NCBI GenBank assembly: GCA_943787225.1
Contig: CALSLP010000004.1
Span: 248,001-312,000 of the forward strand
Direction of reading: 5' to 3'
Source of the DNA: an uncultured Alphaproteobacteria bacterium
GTDB lineage: Bacteria > Pseudomonadota > Alphaproteobacteria > MPNO01 > UBA2964
DNA: 64,000 bases
In this document: in pieces, positions 1-8,675 of the stretch
How positions within the stretch are numbered: position 1 is the stretch's first letter
How the letters are laid out: each line of letters begins with the position of its first letter
Made by a program: the position numbers and the translations under genes
Notes under the pieces: generated by a model
What the model saw: the letters and a program-made list of their open reading frames with translations, nothing else
Database searches by the model: none
Told to the model about the DNA's origin: nothing

Positions 1-75
1 CACGAGATAAATCAAATTGATATAGATGATGAAGACGATAGATTTGATGAATATACGGTTTGGCTGGATAATTGA
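1..75 (+). CDS. 3' end of an unidentified gene (partial)
   Basis: An open frame runs from the window edge to a TGA at 73-75 and encodes 24 residues of a very acidic C-terminus (many Asp and Glu, ending in Trp-Leu-Asp-Asn). The gene starts outside the window, so its family cannot be named. It reads towards the thiamine-diphosphate gene at 186, with about 110 bases between that hold no other clear feature. The frame is short enough to be chance. Confidence 0.35.
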   Translation, partial: HEINQIDIDDEDDRFDEYTVWLDN

Positions 76-185
76 GCTGAAATAGTGGCTATGTTTACGC
101 CCTGCCCCTTTGCCAAAGCCCTTCCTCCAGATATGCTGGCACAAACTTAAATCTGGGCCAGTTGGTGCCCATTCAGGGAGAGATC

Positions 186-2049
186 ATGAGCGACGAAATC
201 AATAATAACTATCCGGCGGCCCCCGACTTTGCGACGGAATCGCCGATTAACCTGCCCGCCAACCAGCCTAAAGCGGAATATGGTTCTGATCTGATCGCCG
301 AAATCATTGGAGAGCTTGGCCATGATTATATCTTTCTGACTCCCGGCTCGTCTTTCCGCGGCGTTCACGACTCACTCGTGAACCACACCAAGAATCACAA
401 ACCACAAATCATTCTCGTGGCGCATGAAGAAATCGCCGTCGCGATGGCGCATGGCTATTGCAAGGCAACCGGTCGTCCGGCGATGGCCTTCCTGCATGAT
501 CTAGTCGGTGTCCAACACGCCACGATGGCCTTCTATAACGCGATGGCTGATCGTATGCCGGTCGTTGTTCTCGGTGGTTCCGGACCCGCCGACCCGGCAC
601 ATCGTCGTAAGACGGACTGGATCCATTCGGCTAACACCCAGTGCGATATTGTTAAAGACGTCACCAAATGGACTGATGAGCCAATCACGCTTCAGGGCTG
701 TCTCGACTCTATCGCCCGCGCGCAACGCATTGCCACCAGCAGCCCCTGCTCCCCGACCTATGTCTCCGTCGATGTCGTGGTTCAGGAAGCCGATATTCCC
801 GACGGCGTATCTCTGCCGAAGGTGAAGGAGCCACGCTATCAGCCAGCAGCCCCCGTTGCCGCGCCGGCAGAAGCTATCGCCGAGGCCGTCGATGCCCTGA
901 TCGAAGCTGACTTCCCGCTGATCCTTGGCGGTCGTGTTGGCTATGACGCCGCGACCACGCCCGTCATGAAAGAGCTGGTTGAACTGCTTGGTGCCGCCTA
1001 TCAGGACGGCCACGACATCATCTGCATGCCGTCCAACCATCCACAGAACCTCAATGCCAGCTTTGGCCGCACCAAAGCCGAAGGCGCCTATAAGAAAATG
1101 CTGTTGGCAAAAACCGACGCGGTTCTGTGTGTCGATTGCCTCGATATCTCAAACAATATTGGTGCTTACGAGGGCGCCCGCGGTGCGGGTGAAGAAGTCG
1201 ATGCCGGAAAGATGACGGTCATTGATCTCTCCATGAATGACTTCGCTATTCAGCATTGGACTCATTTGGGTGGCCCGCTGCACCCGGTTGATATCCAGCT
1301 GCAGGCCGATGGTCTCTATGGCTTGAAACAGGTTCTCGCCGAAGTCAAAAGCCGCGCCGCTGATAACCCGGCCTGGCTAAAGCGTGCCGAAGAACGCCGC
1401 GCTGAAGTTTCCCAGATGCATGACGAGCTGCGCAAAAGCCAGACCGATGCGATGCAGGCGAAATGGGATCAGGTGCCGATCTACCTGCCGCGCATGACCT
1501 CTGAACTATTCAACGCGGTAAAAGACAAAGACTGGTTGCTCGCCGCGCGCAACTATCGCGCCTGGTATGACGGAATCTGGGAATTCGATGGTGCCGGACA
1601 GTTCATGTCCAACTCCATCGGTGGCGGCATCGGTTACGGCCCGGGCGGCATTATCGGTTCAGCCCTCGCCGGCCGTGATCAGGGCAAAGTTCACCGTCGC
1701 GATCATCGGCGATGGCGATTTCACCATGGGCCCGGCCGCGATCTGGACCGCCGTTCACTACAAAATTCCGATTATGATCGTGCTGCATAACAACACCTCG
1801 TTCGGCAATGACGAAGAACATCAGATCAGCCTCGCCTATCGTCGTGGCCGTCCTCCAGAAAATGCCTGGATTGGTCAGCGGATGGTCGGACCGGAACCAG
1901 ATTACTGCACAGTCGCGCGTGGCTACGGTGCCTGGGCGGAAGAACCCGTACGCGATCCCAAAAACCTCGCAGCCGCCTTCAAGCGCGCTGCCGACGTTGT
2001 GGAAAAAGGCGGCGTGGCCTTAGTGGATGTGCATACATCGTTGAACTAG
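186..2049 (+). pseudogene. Thiamine-diphosphate-dependent enzyme (acetolactate synthase/benzoylformate decarboxylase type), frameshifted
   Basis: The two halves of one ThDP enzyme lie in different frames. The first half carries the N-terminal PYR domain with the cofactor-activating Glu in HEEIAVAMAHGY. The second half carries the ThDP/Mg motif, starting GDGDF and ending in HNN about 30 residues later. The frame changes by one base near 1682-1688 (GGG followed by CAAA); removing one base gives a continuous protein of about 620 residues, the normal family length. The ATG at 186 follows AGGGAGA, so it is preferred to an upstream TTG at 162. Family members act on 2-oxo acids, but the substrate cannot be told. 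It may be a sequencing error or a real inactivation. Confidence 0.8.
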
Positions 2050-2078
2050 GAGAAGTTCTTCAGCGTAAGGAAACCTAA

Positions 2079-2661
2079 TTACTTGGGAAGTCTCGGAACG
2101 ATAAATCGAGCGTTTCGCGCAAGCCGGGTCGTAAATTTTAAGCCCGTGGATTTGAACTTCTTTTCAAAAACTTCCATTACCTCTGCAGGGTTCTTCCTCG
2201 CTTCCATCTTGAAGTGCCCGCCGGAGATTGCCATGATGACATCACCTATATAAAGGGCTTCTCCTTTTTTTACCTCAAATACAAACTGCTGGTGTTCGTG
2301 ATCCATCGTTACAATGAATCCCTTCGTTTCTGCGTCGGTAAATCGATACTTCCCTGGACGAACTTTGTAGGTCCTTACATGCCCCGAATGTTCGACTTCA
2401 CAACCTGACGGCCCTTTTCCAAACAAAAAAAAACGTCGTTTTGGGAAGAGACGGCTTATATCGCTCAAAATTTGCCCATAAAGTGATCCGGCGAGGTCCC
2501 GCATCGCAAATCCAATTCTTTTTCCTGAATTCTTCCGCGTAAGTTCGGGTAAGAATCATTGAATACCCTTCGGGCAGCGATTCGGCATCTTTGAGATAAT
2601 CTTTACCGGTACATCCGGCTAATAATACGATCAAAAATATAAGTGCAGATTTTTTCAACAT
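2079..2661 (-). pseudogene. Small lipoprotein, frameshifted in a run of nine A
   Basis: The ATG at 2661 follows GAGG and starts a lipoprotein signal ending in the lipobox LLAGC, so the product should be anchored in a membrane through Cys. The frame is lost at an A9 run (2425-2433 on the plus strand). With A8 the protein continues without a break to 2079, giving about 193 residues. The C-terminal part is a beta-rich region of no recognised family. The gene starts 1 base after the stop of the upstream lipoprotein gene, so the two form an operon. Slippage in the A9 run could be a sequencing error or phase variation. Confidence 0.65.
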
Positions 2662-2662
2662 T

Positions 2663-3358
2663 TTAATACCTCACTGCTCCGGCACCAATCATCGCCCCCA
2701 TGATCGCAGCATTTATCGCCCCAGGATTATGCGGCGTCGGGTTAGCCGCCCTGTACGCTGCATCTTTTTTGACCGCAGCCTTGTAGCTAGATAGAAATAG
2801 TCGAAGCTGAACTTCGATCTTCTGAAGCTCCGTTATGGCACCAAGGGCAAACCCGGCACGATCCAAACTCTCTGAAGACAGCTCAGCGCCCGTTTCAGTT
2901 CTTTTGGAAGTACCGGAGACAGTTTTTATCAAAAAAATCAGGTCACTCTTTTCCGCCGGCAGTTGAGCCTTGTATGCCTCTGTCCGCTTCCTTATCCACG
3001 TCCCAACGACATCGAGCCCCGGCTGCTCTTTTCGCAAAGTATTAAAGCCTGTCAAGACTTCCAGCGCGCCCTTTTTAGCGGCAAATATCATTCTGCTTCT
3101 TTGTAATGTGTTCCGCTTCACCAATGGAGGCAGATAATCGTACTTATGCGTGGAGACTTTCTGCTGGGTGCTTTGAGCGGCAACTTCTTGTTGCAATTTC
3201 GAAGCACGATCATCCCAGATTTTAGCGTAACTAGACTTGACCTGATGCGTATTCGATTTGGGTACACAACCAACGATTAACAGCGAGCCAACGAACAAAG
3301 CAGCCACACTAAACTTAAGCGAGAACTGAAATTTACGAACCTGCCTGTTAGTCACCAT
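2663..3358 (-). CDS. Hypothetical lipoprotein
   Basis: This 231-residue protein begins with a basic stretch and a hydrophobic segment ending in the lipobox LLIVGC, so it is probably an outer- or inner-membrane lipoprotein. The middle is charged and helical (Lys, Glu, Gln rich). The C-terminus ends in a Gly/Ala-rich segment with GAMIGAGAV. No family is recognised. ATG 3358 is chosen because GAAGAG precedes it and the signal peptide then has a normal length; ATG 3373 is also possible. It is the first gene of a two-lipoprotein operon diverging from the ornithine cyclodeaminase gene at 3532. Confidence 0.6.
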   Translation of the reverse strand: MVTNRQVRKFQFSLKFSVAALFVGSLLIVGCVPKSNTHQVKSSYAKIWDDRASKLQQEVAAQSTQQKVSTHKYDYLPPLVKRNTLQRSRMIFAAKKGALEVLTGFNTLRKEQPGLDVVGTWIRKRTEAYKAQLPAEKSDLIFLIKTVSGTSKRTETGAELSSESLDRAGFALGAITELQKIEVQLRLFLSSYKAAVKKDAAYRAANPTPHNPGAINAAIMGAMIGAGAVRY

Positions 3359-3531
3359 CACACTCTTCACCATATCTGTGTTCTGCTTCGAACTCTGCAA
3401 TCTTACCTCAACCGATAAACAGGTTGTTCTCCCTTAGGTACCCACACCTTAAACCGTGGTTCATCCCCTTCGCAACGGTCGAGAGAACCTGTATCATTCC
3501 CCCAAACAGGGTTTAACAGGCTAAAATCAAA

Positions 3532-4644
3532 ATGACTCTCTTCATCAATAACGAAGTTGTAGAAAAAGTCCTGACCATGCAGGACACCATCGATGTACTG
3601 GAAAAAGCCTATCGTGATCTCGCCGACGGCGAGGCGGTATGCCGTCCACGGGTTGATATTCAGATCCCGACCAGCGATCCCAACAAGGCCTATCAATGGG
3701 GCTCGATGGAAGGTGGCTCGGTTGGCGGCTATTTCGCCATTCGGATGAAGTCCGACATCATTTACGAGACCGAATATGAAGGCGTCCGCAGTCAAGAGAA
3801 ATACTGCACAGAACCCGGCACATATTGCGGCCTGATCTTCGTCACGGATGTCGAAACCGGCACGCCGCTGGCCTTCATCAATGATGGCGTGTTGCAGCAT
3901 ATGCGGGTCGGTGCAGATGGCGGTATTGGCGTCAAATATATGAGCCGCGAAGACTCCGAAGTCGTCGGCATGATCGGCTCCGGCGGCATGGCACGGACGC
4001 ATCTCGATGCGTTTATGTGCGTGCGCAATATCAAGAAAGTTCAGGTGTTCAGCCCCACCAAAGCCAACCGCGAGGCCTATGCCGAAGAAATGCGGGCGCG
4101 GCACAATATCGAAATCGTGGTCTGCGACAATCATGAGGAGGTCTATAAGGGCGCCGATATCATTGCCGGCTGCACGGACTCTGCTGTGCCGGTCATTCGC
4201 GCCGAATGCCTTGAGCCCGGTCAGCACGTCATCAATGTTGGTGGCGGCGGCGGCATGGTCGGCAAAGAGGCGCAAGACCTCATCGATGTGTATTTCCGCT
4301 TTGGCAATGCCCCCGCACCGCAGGGACTGCCGGAGTTTGATCTCGCCGACGAGTATCTGACTTATGCCGCCCGCCCCGATCACGATTATGGCTTCACCCA
4401 GAAAAGAAAAGGCGGGCGCGGTCACGGCGTCGCGATGCCAGACAAGGTGCTCTATTTCGTCGACATCATGCAGGGCACCAATCGCGGACGAACCTCCAGC
4501 AAAGAGATCACCTATTCGGAACGCGGCAATCTGCAAGGTAACCAATTCCACGCGGTTGCGGGACGCGCATACGAACGCGCCAAGGAAGCCGAACTCGGCA
4601 ATGAAGTCCCGACCGAATGGTTCCTGCAGGACATCCGGAACTAG
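3532..4644 (+). CDS. Ornithine cyclodeaminase/mu-crystallin family protein (copy 1)
   Basis: This 370-residue protein belongs to the ornithine cyclodeaminase/mu-crystallin fold, which uses NAD(P) to act on amino acids or ketimines (cyclodeamination, or imine reduction or dehydrogenation). The Rossmann segment is at about residues 141-175 with the glycine motif GMIGSGGMART, followed by a second Gly-rich loop (NVGGGGG). It is somewhat longer than typical ornithine cyclodeaminase (about 320-350). The gene is followed after 21 bases by a close paralogue, so the two are probably cotranscribed and may form a hetero-oligomer or act on related substrates. The actual substrate cannot be inferred. No strong Shine-Dalgarno is visible before ATG 3532. 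Confidence 0.85.
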   Translation: MTLFINNEVVEKVLTMQDTIDVLEKAYRDLADGEAVCRPRVDIQIPTSDPNKAYQWGSMEGGSVGGYFAIRMKSDIIYETEYEGVRSQEKYCTEPGTYCGLIFVTDVETGTPLAFINDGVLQHMRVGADGGIGVKYMSREDSEVVGMIGSGGMARTHLDAFMCVRNIKKVQVFSPTKANREAYAEEMRARHNIEIVVCDNHEEVYKGADIIAGCTDSAVPVIRAECLEPGQHVINVGGGGGMVGKEAQDLIDVYFRFGNAPAPQGLPEFDLADEYLTYAARPDHDYGFTQKRKGGRGHGVAMPDKVLYFVDIMQGTNRGRTSSKEITYSERGNLQGNQFHAVAGRAYERAKEAELGNEVPTEWFLQDIRN

Positions 4645-4665
4645 AGACGGTCAGGGAGAGGCAAA

Positions 4666-5775
4666 ATGACCCTAGTAATCAATAACGACATGGTCGATCA
4701 GGTCCTGACAATGCAGGATACCATCGACGTCCTCGAACAGGCCTATGCTGACCTCTCCGAGAGAGAAGCCGTGTGCCGTCCGCGGATCGATATCCAGATC
4801 CCGACCTCTGACGGCAAGGTCTATCAGTGGGGCACCATGGAAGGTGGTTCAACCCGTGGCTATTTCGCCATACGCATGAAGTCCGATGTCACCTATGAGA
4901 CGGTCATCGATGGCAATCGAACGCACCATAAATATTGCAGCGAACCCGGCCTGTTTTGCGGCCTGATCCTGCTCACCAGCGTCGAGACCGGCGAGCCTCT
5001 GGCTTTTATCAATGATGGTGTTTTGCAACATAAACGCGTCGGTGCCGATGGCGGTATTGGCGTCAAATATATGAGCCGCGAGGATTCAGAGGTCGTCTGT
5101 ATGCTGGGCGCCGGCGGCATGGCGCGCAGCCATATGGAAGCTTTTATGTGCGTCCGCGATATCAAAAAACTCCAGGTCTATAGCCCGACCAAGGCCAACC
5201 GCGATGCCTATGCCGATGAAATGCGCGCTAAGTGGGAGATCGAAGTCGTTTCCTGCGACAACCCGGAAGATGCCTATAGGGGCGCCGATATCGTCGCGGG
5301 CTGCACCAATGCATCCGTACCCGTGGTGCGCGCTGACCTTCTGCAACCCGGCATGCATATTCTCAATGTCGGCGGTGGTACTGGCATGGTCAGCCCCGAA
5401 GCGCAGGAAAAAGTCGATGTCTATTTCCGGTTCGGCAATGCCCCGGCCCCCGAAGGCATTCCCGAGATGGCCCTCGCCGATGAATGGGTAACCTACGCCG
5501 CCCGCCCTGACGTTGATAATGGCCTTCGCCAGAAACCGCTCGGATCGCGTGCGCATGGCGTTGCTATGCCCGACAAGGTGATCTATTTCTCCGATATCAT
5601 GGAAAGCACCAATCGCGGTCGCACATCGAGTGACCAAATCACCTATTCAGAACGCGGCAATTTGCAGGGCAACCAGTTCCATGCGGTTGCCGGACGAACA
5701 TTTGAACTCGCCAGGGAAGCTGGTCTCGGCAACGAGATACCAACCGAATGGCTATTACAGGATATTCGCGACTAA
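4666..5775 (+). CDS. Ornithine cyclodeaminase/mu-crystallin family protein (copy 2)
   Basis: This 369-residue paralogue matches the preceding gene along its whole length, with the same start (MTL.INN..V..VLTMQDTI), a Rossmann glycine motif (MLGAGGMARS) and the same ending (NEIPTEWLLQDIRD). The strong AGGGAGAGG ribosome site lies just before ATG 4666. Tandem duplication followed by divergence is the simplest explanation. The role is as for copy 1: an NAD(P)-dependent enzyme acting on an amino-acid-like or imine substrate, exact reaction unknown. Confidence 0.85.
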   Translation: MTLVINNDMVDQVLTMQDTIDVLEQAYADLSEREAVCRPRIDIQIPTSDGKVYQWGTMEGGSTRGYFAIRMKSDVTYETVIDGNRTHHKYCSEPGLFCGLILLTSVETGEPLAFINDGVLQHKRVGADGGIGVKYMSREDSEVVCMLGAGGMARSHMEAFMCVRDIKKLQVYSPTKANRDAYADEMRAKWEIEVVSCDNPEDAYRGADIVAGCTNASVPVVRADLLQPGMHILNVGGGTGMVSPEAQEKVDVYFRFGNAPAPEGIPEMALADEWVTYAARPDVDNGLRQKPLGSRAHGVAMPDKVIYFSDIMESTNRGRTSSDQITYSERGNLQGNQFHAVAGRTFELAREAGLGNEIPTEWLLQDIRD

Positions 5776-5777
5776 TC

Positions 5778-6080
5778 ATGTGCAGTCTTTGGGAATATTC
5801 GAGCGTTTTGGTGTGGATCTTTCTCGCCGGTGCCGCTGCCATGGCGATCATGTCGCGCATTCTCAATGATCATCTGCTGGTACCGCCAGATCCGCCCAAG
5901 AATATATGGTTTCGTAAAAGGAATTTCGTAAAGCCCTCTTATTTTATGCGGCCCGATCTGTATTTTGATGAGTTGGGCTGCCGGTTGGCCTGGCGCTTTA
6001 CGATTGTCGCCGGGGTCACGGGGTTCGCCTTTTTGGTGATTTTGTTTCTATTACTGAGCTGCAAACAGCCCGCCGGGTAA
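5778..6080 (+). CDS. Small membrane protein
   Basis: About 100 residues with two hydrophobic segments, residues 8-25 (VLVWIFLAGAAAMAIM) and 76-95 (a Phe/Val/Ile/Leu-rich stretch before SCKQPAG), separated by a basic, Pro-rich loop. It is probably an inner-membrane protein of unknown family. An upstream ATG at 5748 overlaps the end of the cyclodeaminase gene and is also possible. The gene lies directly after the two cyclodeaminase paralogues and may be cotranscribed with them. Confidence 0.45.
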   Translation: MCSLWEYSSVLVWIFLAGAAAMAIMSRILNDHLLVPPDPPKNIWFRKRNFVKPSYFMRPDLYFDELGCRLAWRFTIVAGVTGFAFLVILFLLLSCKQPAG

Positions 6081-6145
6081 TTTTTTCGGCACAGTAACGA
6101 ACATGTCATCGTACTGTTACTTCCAAATTTTCAAGCCATTACCAC

Positions 6146-6943
6146 ATGTCTGTAAACCATAACGGACATCGTAATCCTATGCTGCAAGCTCAAATTGTAA
6201 CGCCGCATTCTCCTCAAAACTTTCGCGAAACTCAAATCGCAGCCCTTATCAATAACGCCGAAAACGGTCAGTGGCGTATCGAAGACGGTATCGATTGGTC
6301 TATCCACCCCTCGCCACCCAATTTTTTAACGCAACGCTTTATTGGCCGCGCACTTGGCGCGTTAATGGCTGGTGAGGAAGCAACGGCGGCGGCGTGTACA
6401 ATGTTACTCGCCGGCATCCCTGATGCTGACCTACGAATTTGTCTTGAATTTCAGGCAATGGACGAAGATCGGCACGCAGAAGTGTATCGCTCCTATCTCG
6501 AACGCGTCGGAATGCCTCCCCTCATCCCGGATGGTTTCAGGGAAGCAACCAAACAGCTGGTGAACTGGAAAGGGCCTCCTGCTGGGCTGGTTTTCGCAGT
6601 CCACGTGGTTCTCGAAAGTGAAGCCCTGACCTTGCAGCACGAACTGTCTGACGATATCCGCTGCCCGCTGTTTCAGGCGATTAACCGCCGGGTAACCCAG
6701 GATGAAGCACGACACGTCGCCTTCGGTCAGCTAGTGAGCGCTAGTGCCAATGCCCAGTTAACCGCACAAGAGCGGCAGGAAACCGTCGCGGCCATCAAAG
6801 ATATCTGGGATGCCTGTATTAAAGCATTGGTGAATGACAACGCTGTTCTCTGGCGCGCCGTTAAAGGGTTTTCCGAACGCCGATGGGCGCTGCAGGCCAA
6901 AAGCCTGGAAAAGCTTGGCCTGATCAACTCCGTCGCCGCATGA
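6146..6943 (+). CDS. Ferritin-like diiron protein
   Basis: The 265-residue protein shows the four-helix diiron pattern: EEATAAAC in the first helix, MDEDRHAEVY in the second, LESEAL in the third and QDEARHVAFG in the fourth. That is two Glu/His-containing metal pairs, as in ferritin-like and R2-like oxidases. The reaction (iron storage, oxygenation or other oxidation) is not determinable. It overlaps the start of the following DUF3047 gene by 4 bases (ATGA), so the two are translationally coupled. ATG 6146 is the first available; ATG 6179 is an alternative. Confidence 0.7.
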   Translation: MSVNHNGHRNPMLQAQIVTPHSPQNFRETQIAALINNAENGQWRIEDGIDWSIHPSPPNFLTQRFIGRALGALMAGEEATAAACTMLLAGIPDADLRICLEFQAMDEDRHAEVYRSYLERVGMPPLIPDGFREATKQLVNWKGPPAGLVFAVHVVLESEALTLQHELSDDIRCPLFQAINRRVTQDEARHVAFGQLVSASANAQLTAQERQETVAAIKDIWDACIKALVNDNAVLWRAVKGFSERRWALQAKSLEKLGLINSVAA

Positions 6944-7650
6944 ACCTGATTGCGAAAGCAACCTTGCCCCTGTTGCTGTCATTGGGGATGACTTTCAGTG
7001 CGACCGCCACTATCCGCGTTCCACTCTATGACGGGCCAGACGATACGAGATGGCAAAACATCACCATCCCCGGCGTCAACGCGACCCAGTTCACCAAATC
7101 CAGCGATGGAGCCCTCATCGCCGAATGCATGGCCGCATTTGGCATGATCGTTCGTGAGCTTGACGACAGGGTAAAAGACTATCCTGTCCTGCACTGGCGC
7201 TGGCGGGTCGAACACAAACCACCCGCTACCGATGCCTCCCAAAAAGGGGGAGATGACCGGCCAATCGCGGTCCATATCTGGTTTCCAACCCCGGAAAAAG
7301 AGCGCGGCATCTGGACATCTATTGGCGACACTTTATCCAGTTTCATCGGCCTGCCGCCGAACGGTCGGGTGATTACCTATATGTGGGGTGGAAAACACAA
7401 AACGCGTGCCAGTTTCATAAACCCCCATTTACCAGATCGCGGCATGATCGTCGTCAAACGCAGCAATGACGCCGCCATTTCACAATGGTTGACCGAAAAA
7501 GTTGACCTTGCCGCCGATTATCACCGCCTGTTCGGCACAGAAGCACCGACGCCGAGCCATATCGCGATCTCAGCAGATACCGACGATACCGGGGTTAAAT
7601 CGCGCGCGGCGATTTCTGACCTCCGATTTACAGTCCGAAACGATCAATAG
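6940..7650 (+). CDS. DUF3047 domain protein, exported
   Basis: This 236-residue protein has an N-terminal hydrophobic signal (residues 1-24, ending near SATATI) and then matches the DUF3047 pattern: a W-rich strand (LHWRWRVEHKP), DDRPIAVHIWF, ITYMWGG and a late DTDDTGV. Members are periplasmic or exported proteins of unknown function. The start ATG lies inside the stop of the ferritin-like gene (ATGA overlap), which decides the start and implies coupled translation. No catalytic residues can be assigned. Confidence 0.75.
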   Translation: MNLIAKATLPLLLSLGMTFSATATIRVPLYDGPDDTRWQNITIPGVNATQFTKSSDGALIAECMAAFGMIVRELDDRVKDYPVLHWRWRVEHKPPATDASQKGGDDRPIAVHIWFPTPEKERGIWTSIGDTLSSFIGLPPNGRVITYMWGGKHKTRASFINPHLPDRGMIVVKRSNDAAISQWLTEKVDLAADYHRLFGTEAPTPSHIAISADTDDTGVKSRAAISDLRFTVRNDQ

Positions 7651-7712
7651 TCCAACACATCGGCAATACCCGCAATACTGGACCTTACCCGTGAACGACC
7701 CCTATTTGAGTT

Positions 7713-8570
7713 CTATTGCGCCCCATTCAGCGACCAGTCATAGCTATGACCCGCGATTGACGAACGGGTATGCAGGATGACCCGGACACGCTCCTGGTCG
7801 ACATATTTTTTGATGTGTTCGAGCACGCCGGCCTCACCACCAAAATCTTCGCCAAACCAGACATAGATGCTTGAGACCTTGATCTGCCCTTCTTCAATTC
7901 TCACACCACGCGGATGATTGATATAGGCGCGCGCGGCCCTATCGAGCAAAGGCCGATAGTTCTTTGCCGAGAAGGCAACCGGGAGCAGATTTGGGCAGCT
8001 TATTGACGCGCAATTCACCGCGTAATGGATATACGGATCTTTATAGATCGGCCGCAAAATGCCGTGCTCGATATCATTCAAGGACAAGGTTGTCCCATCG
8101 ACCACGATCATCTTCTTGCCCCAGGGCCCATCCGCGAAAAAGCCCGGTGAAATATCGATATCCCTAATTGATTCAGCATCAGGGTGATCAAGGATCACCT
8201 TCACCGTTCGGGCGTTATAAAGGTTCACCCAAAAGGCGAATTGCTCATCGCGGTTGAACTTGCTGATTTCTGTCTTCGATATGTCGCGGATATATTCGTC
8301 GAGCCGCCGACGATCCAGTTTGGATACACGCTTATAGGCAAACCGGTTAATTCCATCGGGCTTTTTAACGACGTAAAGCTTGAGGAGCCTGTCCCATTCG
8401 CTGTGATCGATGATCGCTTTCGACGCCGCATCATGAGCTGCCCATTTTTCAAGCAGGTAAGCGCGGGGCGCAAACAGGGCCTCAAATGAAAACCCCGCCA
8501 GCAAAGGCGCGCACAGCAATACCAGCGCGGTACGGCGCGAGAATTTAGAAACACGTGAACGTCGAGACAT
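7713..8570 (-). CDS. DUF547 domain protein, exported
   Basis: A 285-residue protein with an Arg-rich, Tat-like N-terminus (SRRSRVSKFSRRTALVLL) and a hydrophobic stretch to about residue 30. It then shows DUF547 hallmarks: FAFWVNLYNARTV, SLNDIEHGILR, YAVNCASISCPNL with two Cys, and IYVWFGEDFGG. The function of DUF547 is unknown; it is often annotated as exported. It lies downstream of the UbiD gene on the same strand with about 105 bases between, and converges with the DUF3047 gene. Confidence 0.8.
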   Translation of the reverse strand: MSRRSRVSKFSRRTALVLLCAPLLAGFSFEALFAPRAYLLEKWAAHDAASKAIIDHSEWDRLLKLYVVKKPDGINRFAYKRVSKLDRRRLDEYIRDISKTEISKFNRDEQFAFWVNLYNARTVKVILDHPDAESIRDIDISPGFFADGPWGKKMIVVDGTTLSLNDIEHGILRPIYKDPYIHYAVNCASISCPNLLPVAFSAKNYRPLLDRAARAYINHPRGVRIEEGQIKVSSIYVWFGEDFGGEAGVLEHIKKYVDQERVRVILHTRSSIAGHSYDWSLNGAQ

Positions 8571-8675
8571 TAGAATCAGCCCGTTACTATTTGGTCTGCA
8601 CTTTACATAGGAAGTGCAGCCAATCCGGTGAATTCAACTCGGCGTGAGTTAAGAAAGCCCTACCGGCCTTCGAGA

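Noticed and set aside
3403..4551. Long antisense frame (about 380 codons) opposite ornithine cyclodeaminase copy 1
   Set aside because: It is the complement of a well-supported gene with a normal family match; the long frame follows from its codon usage.
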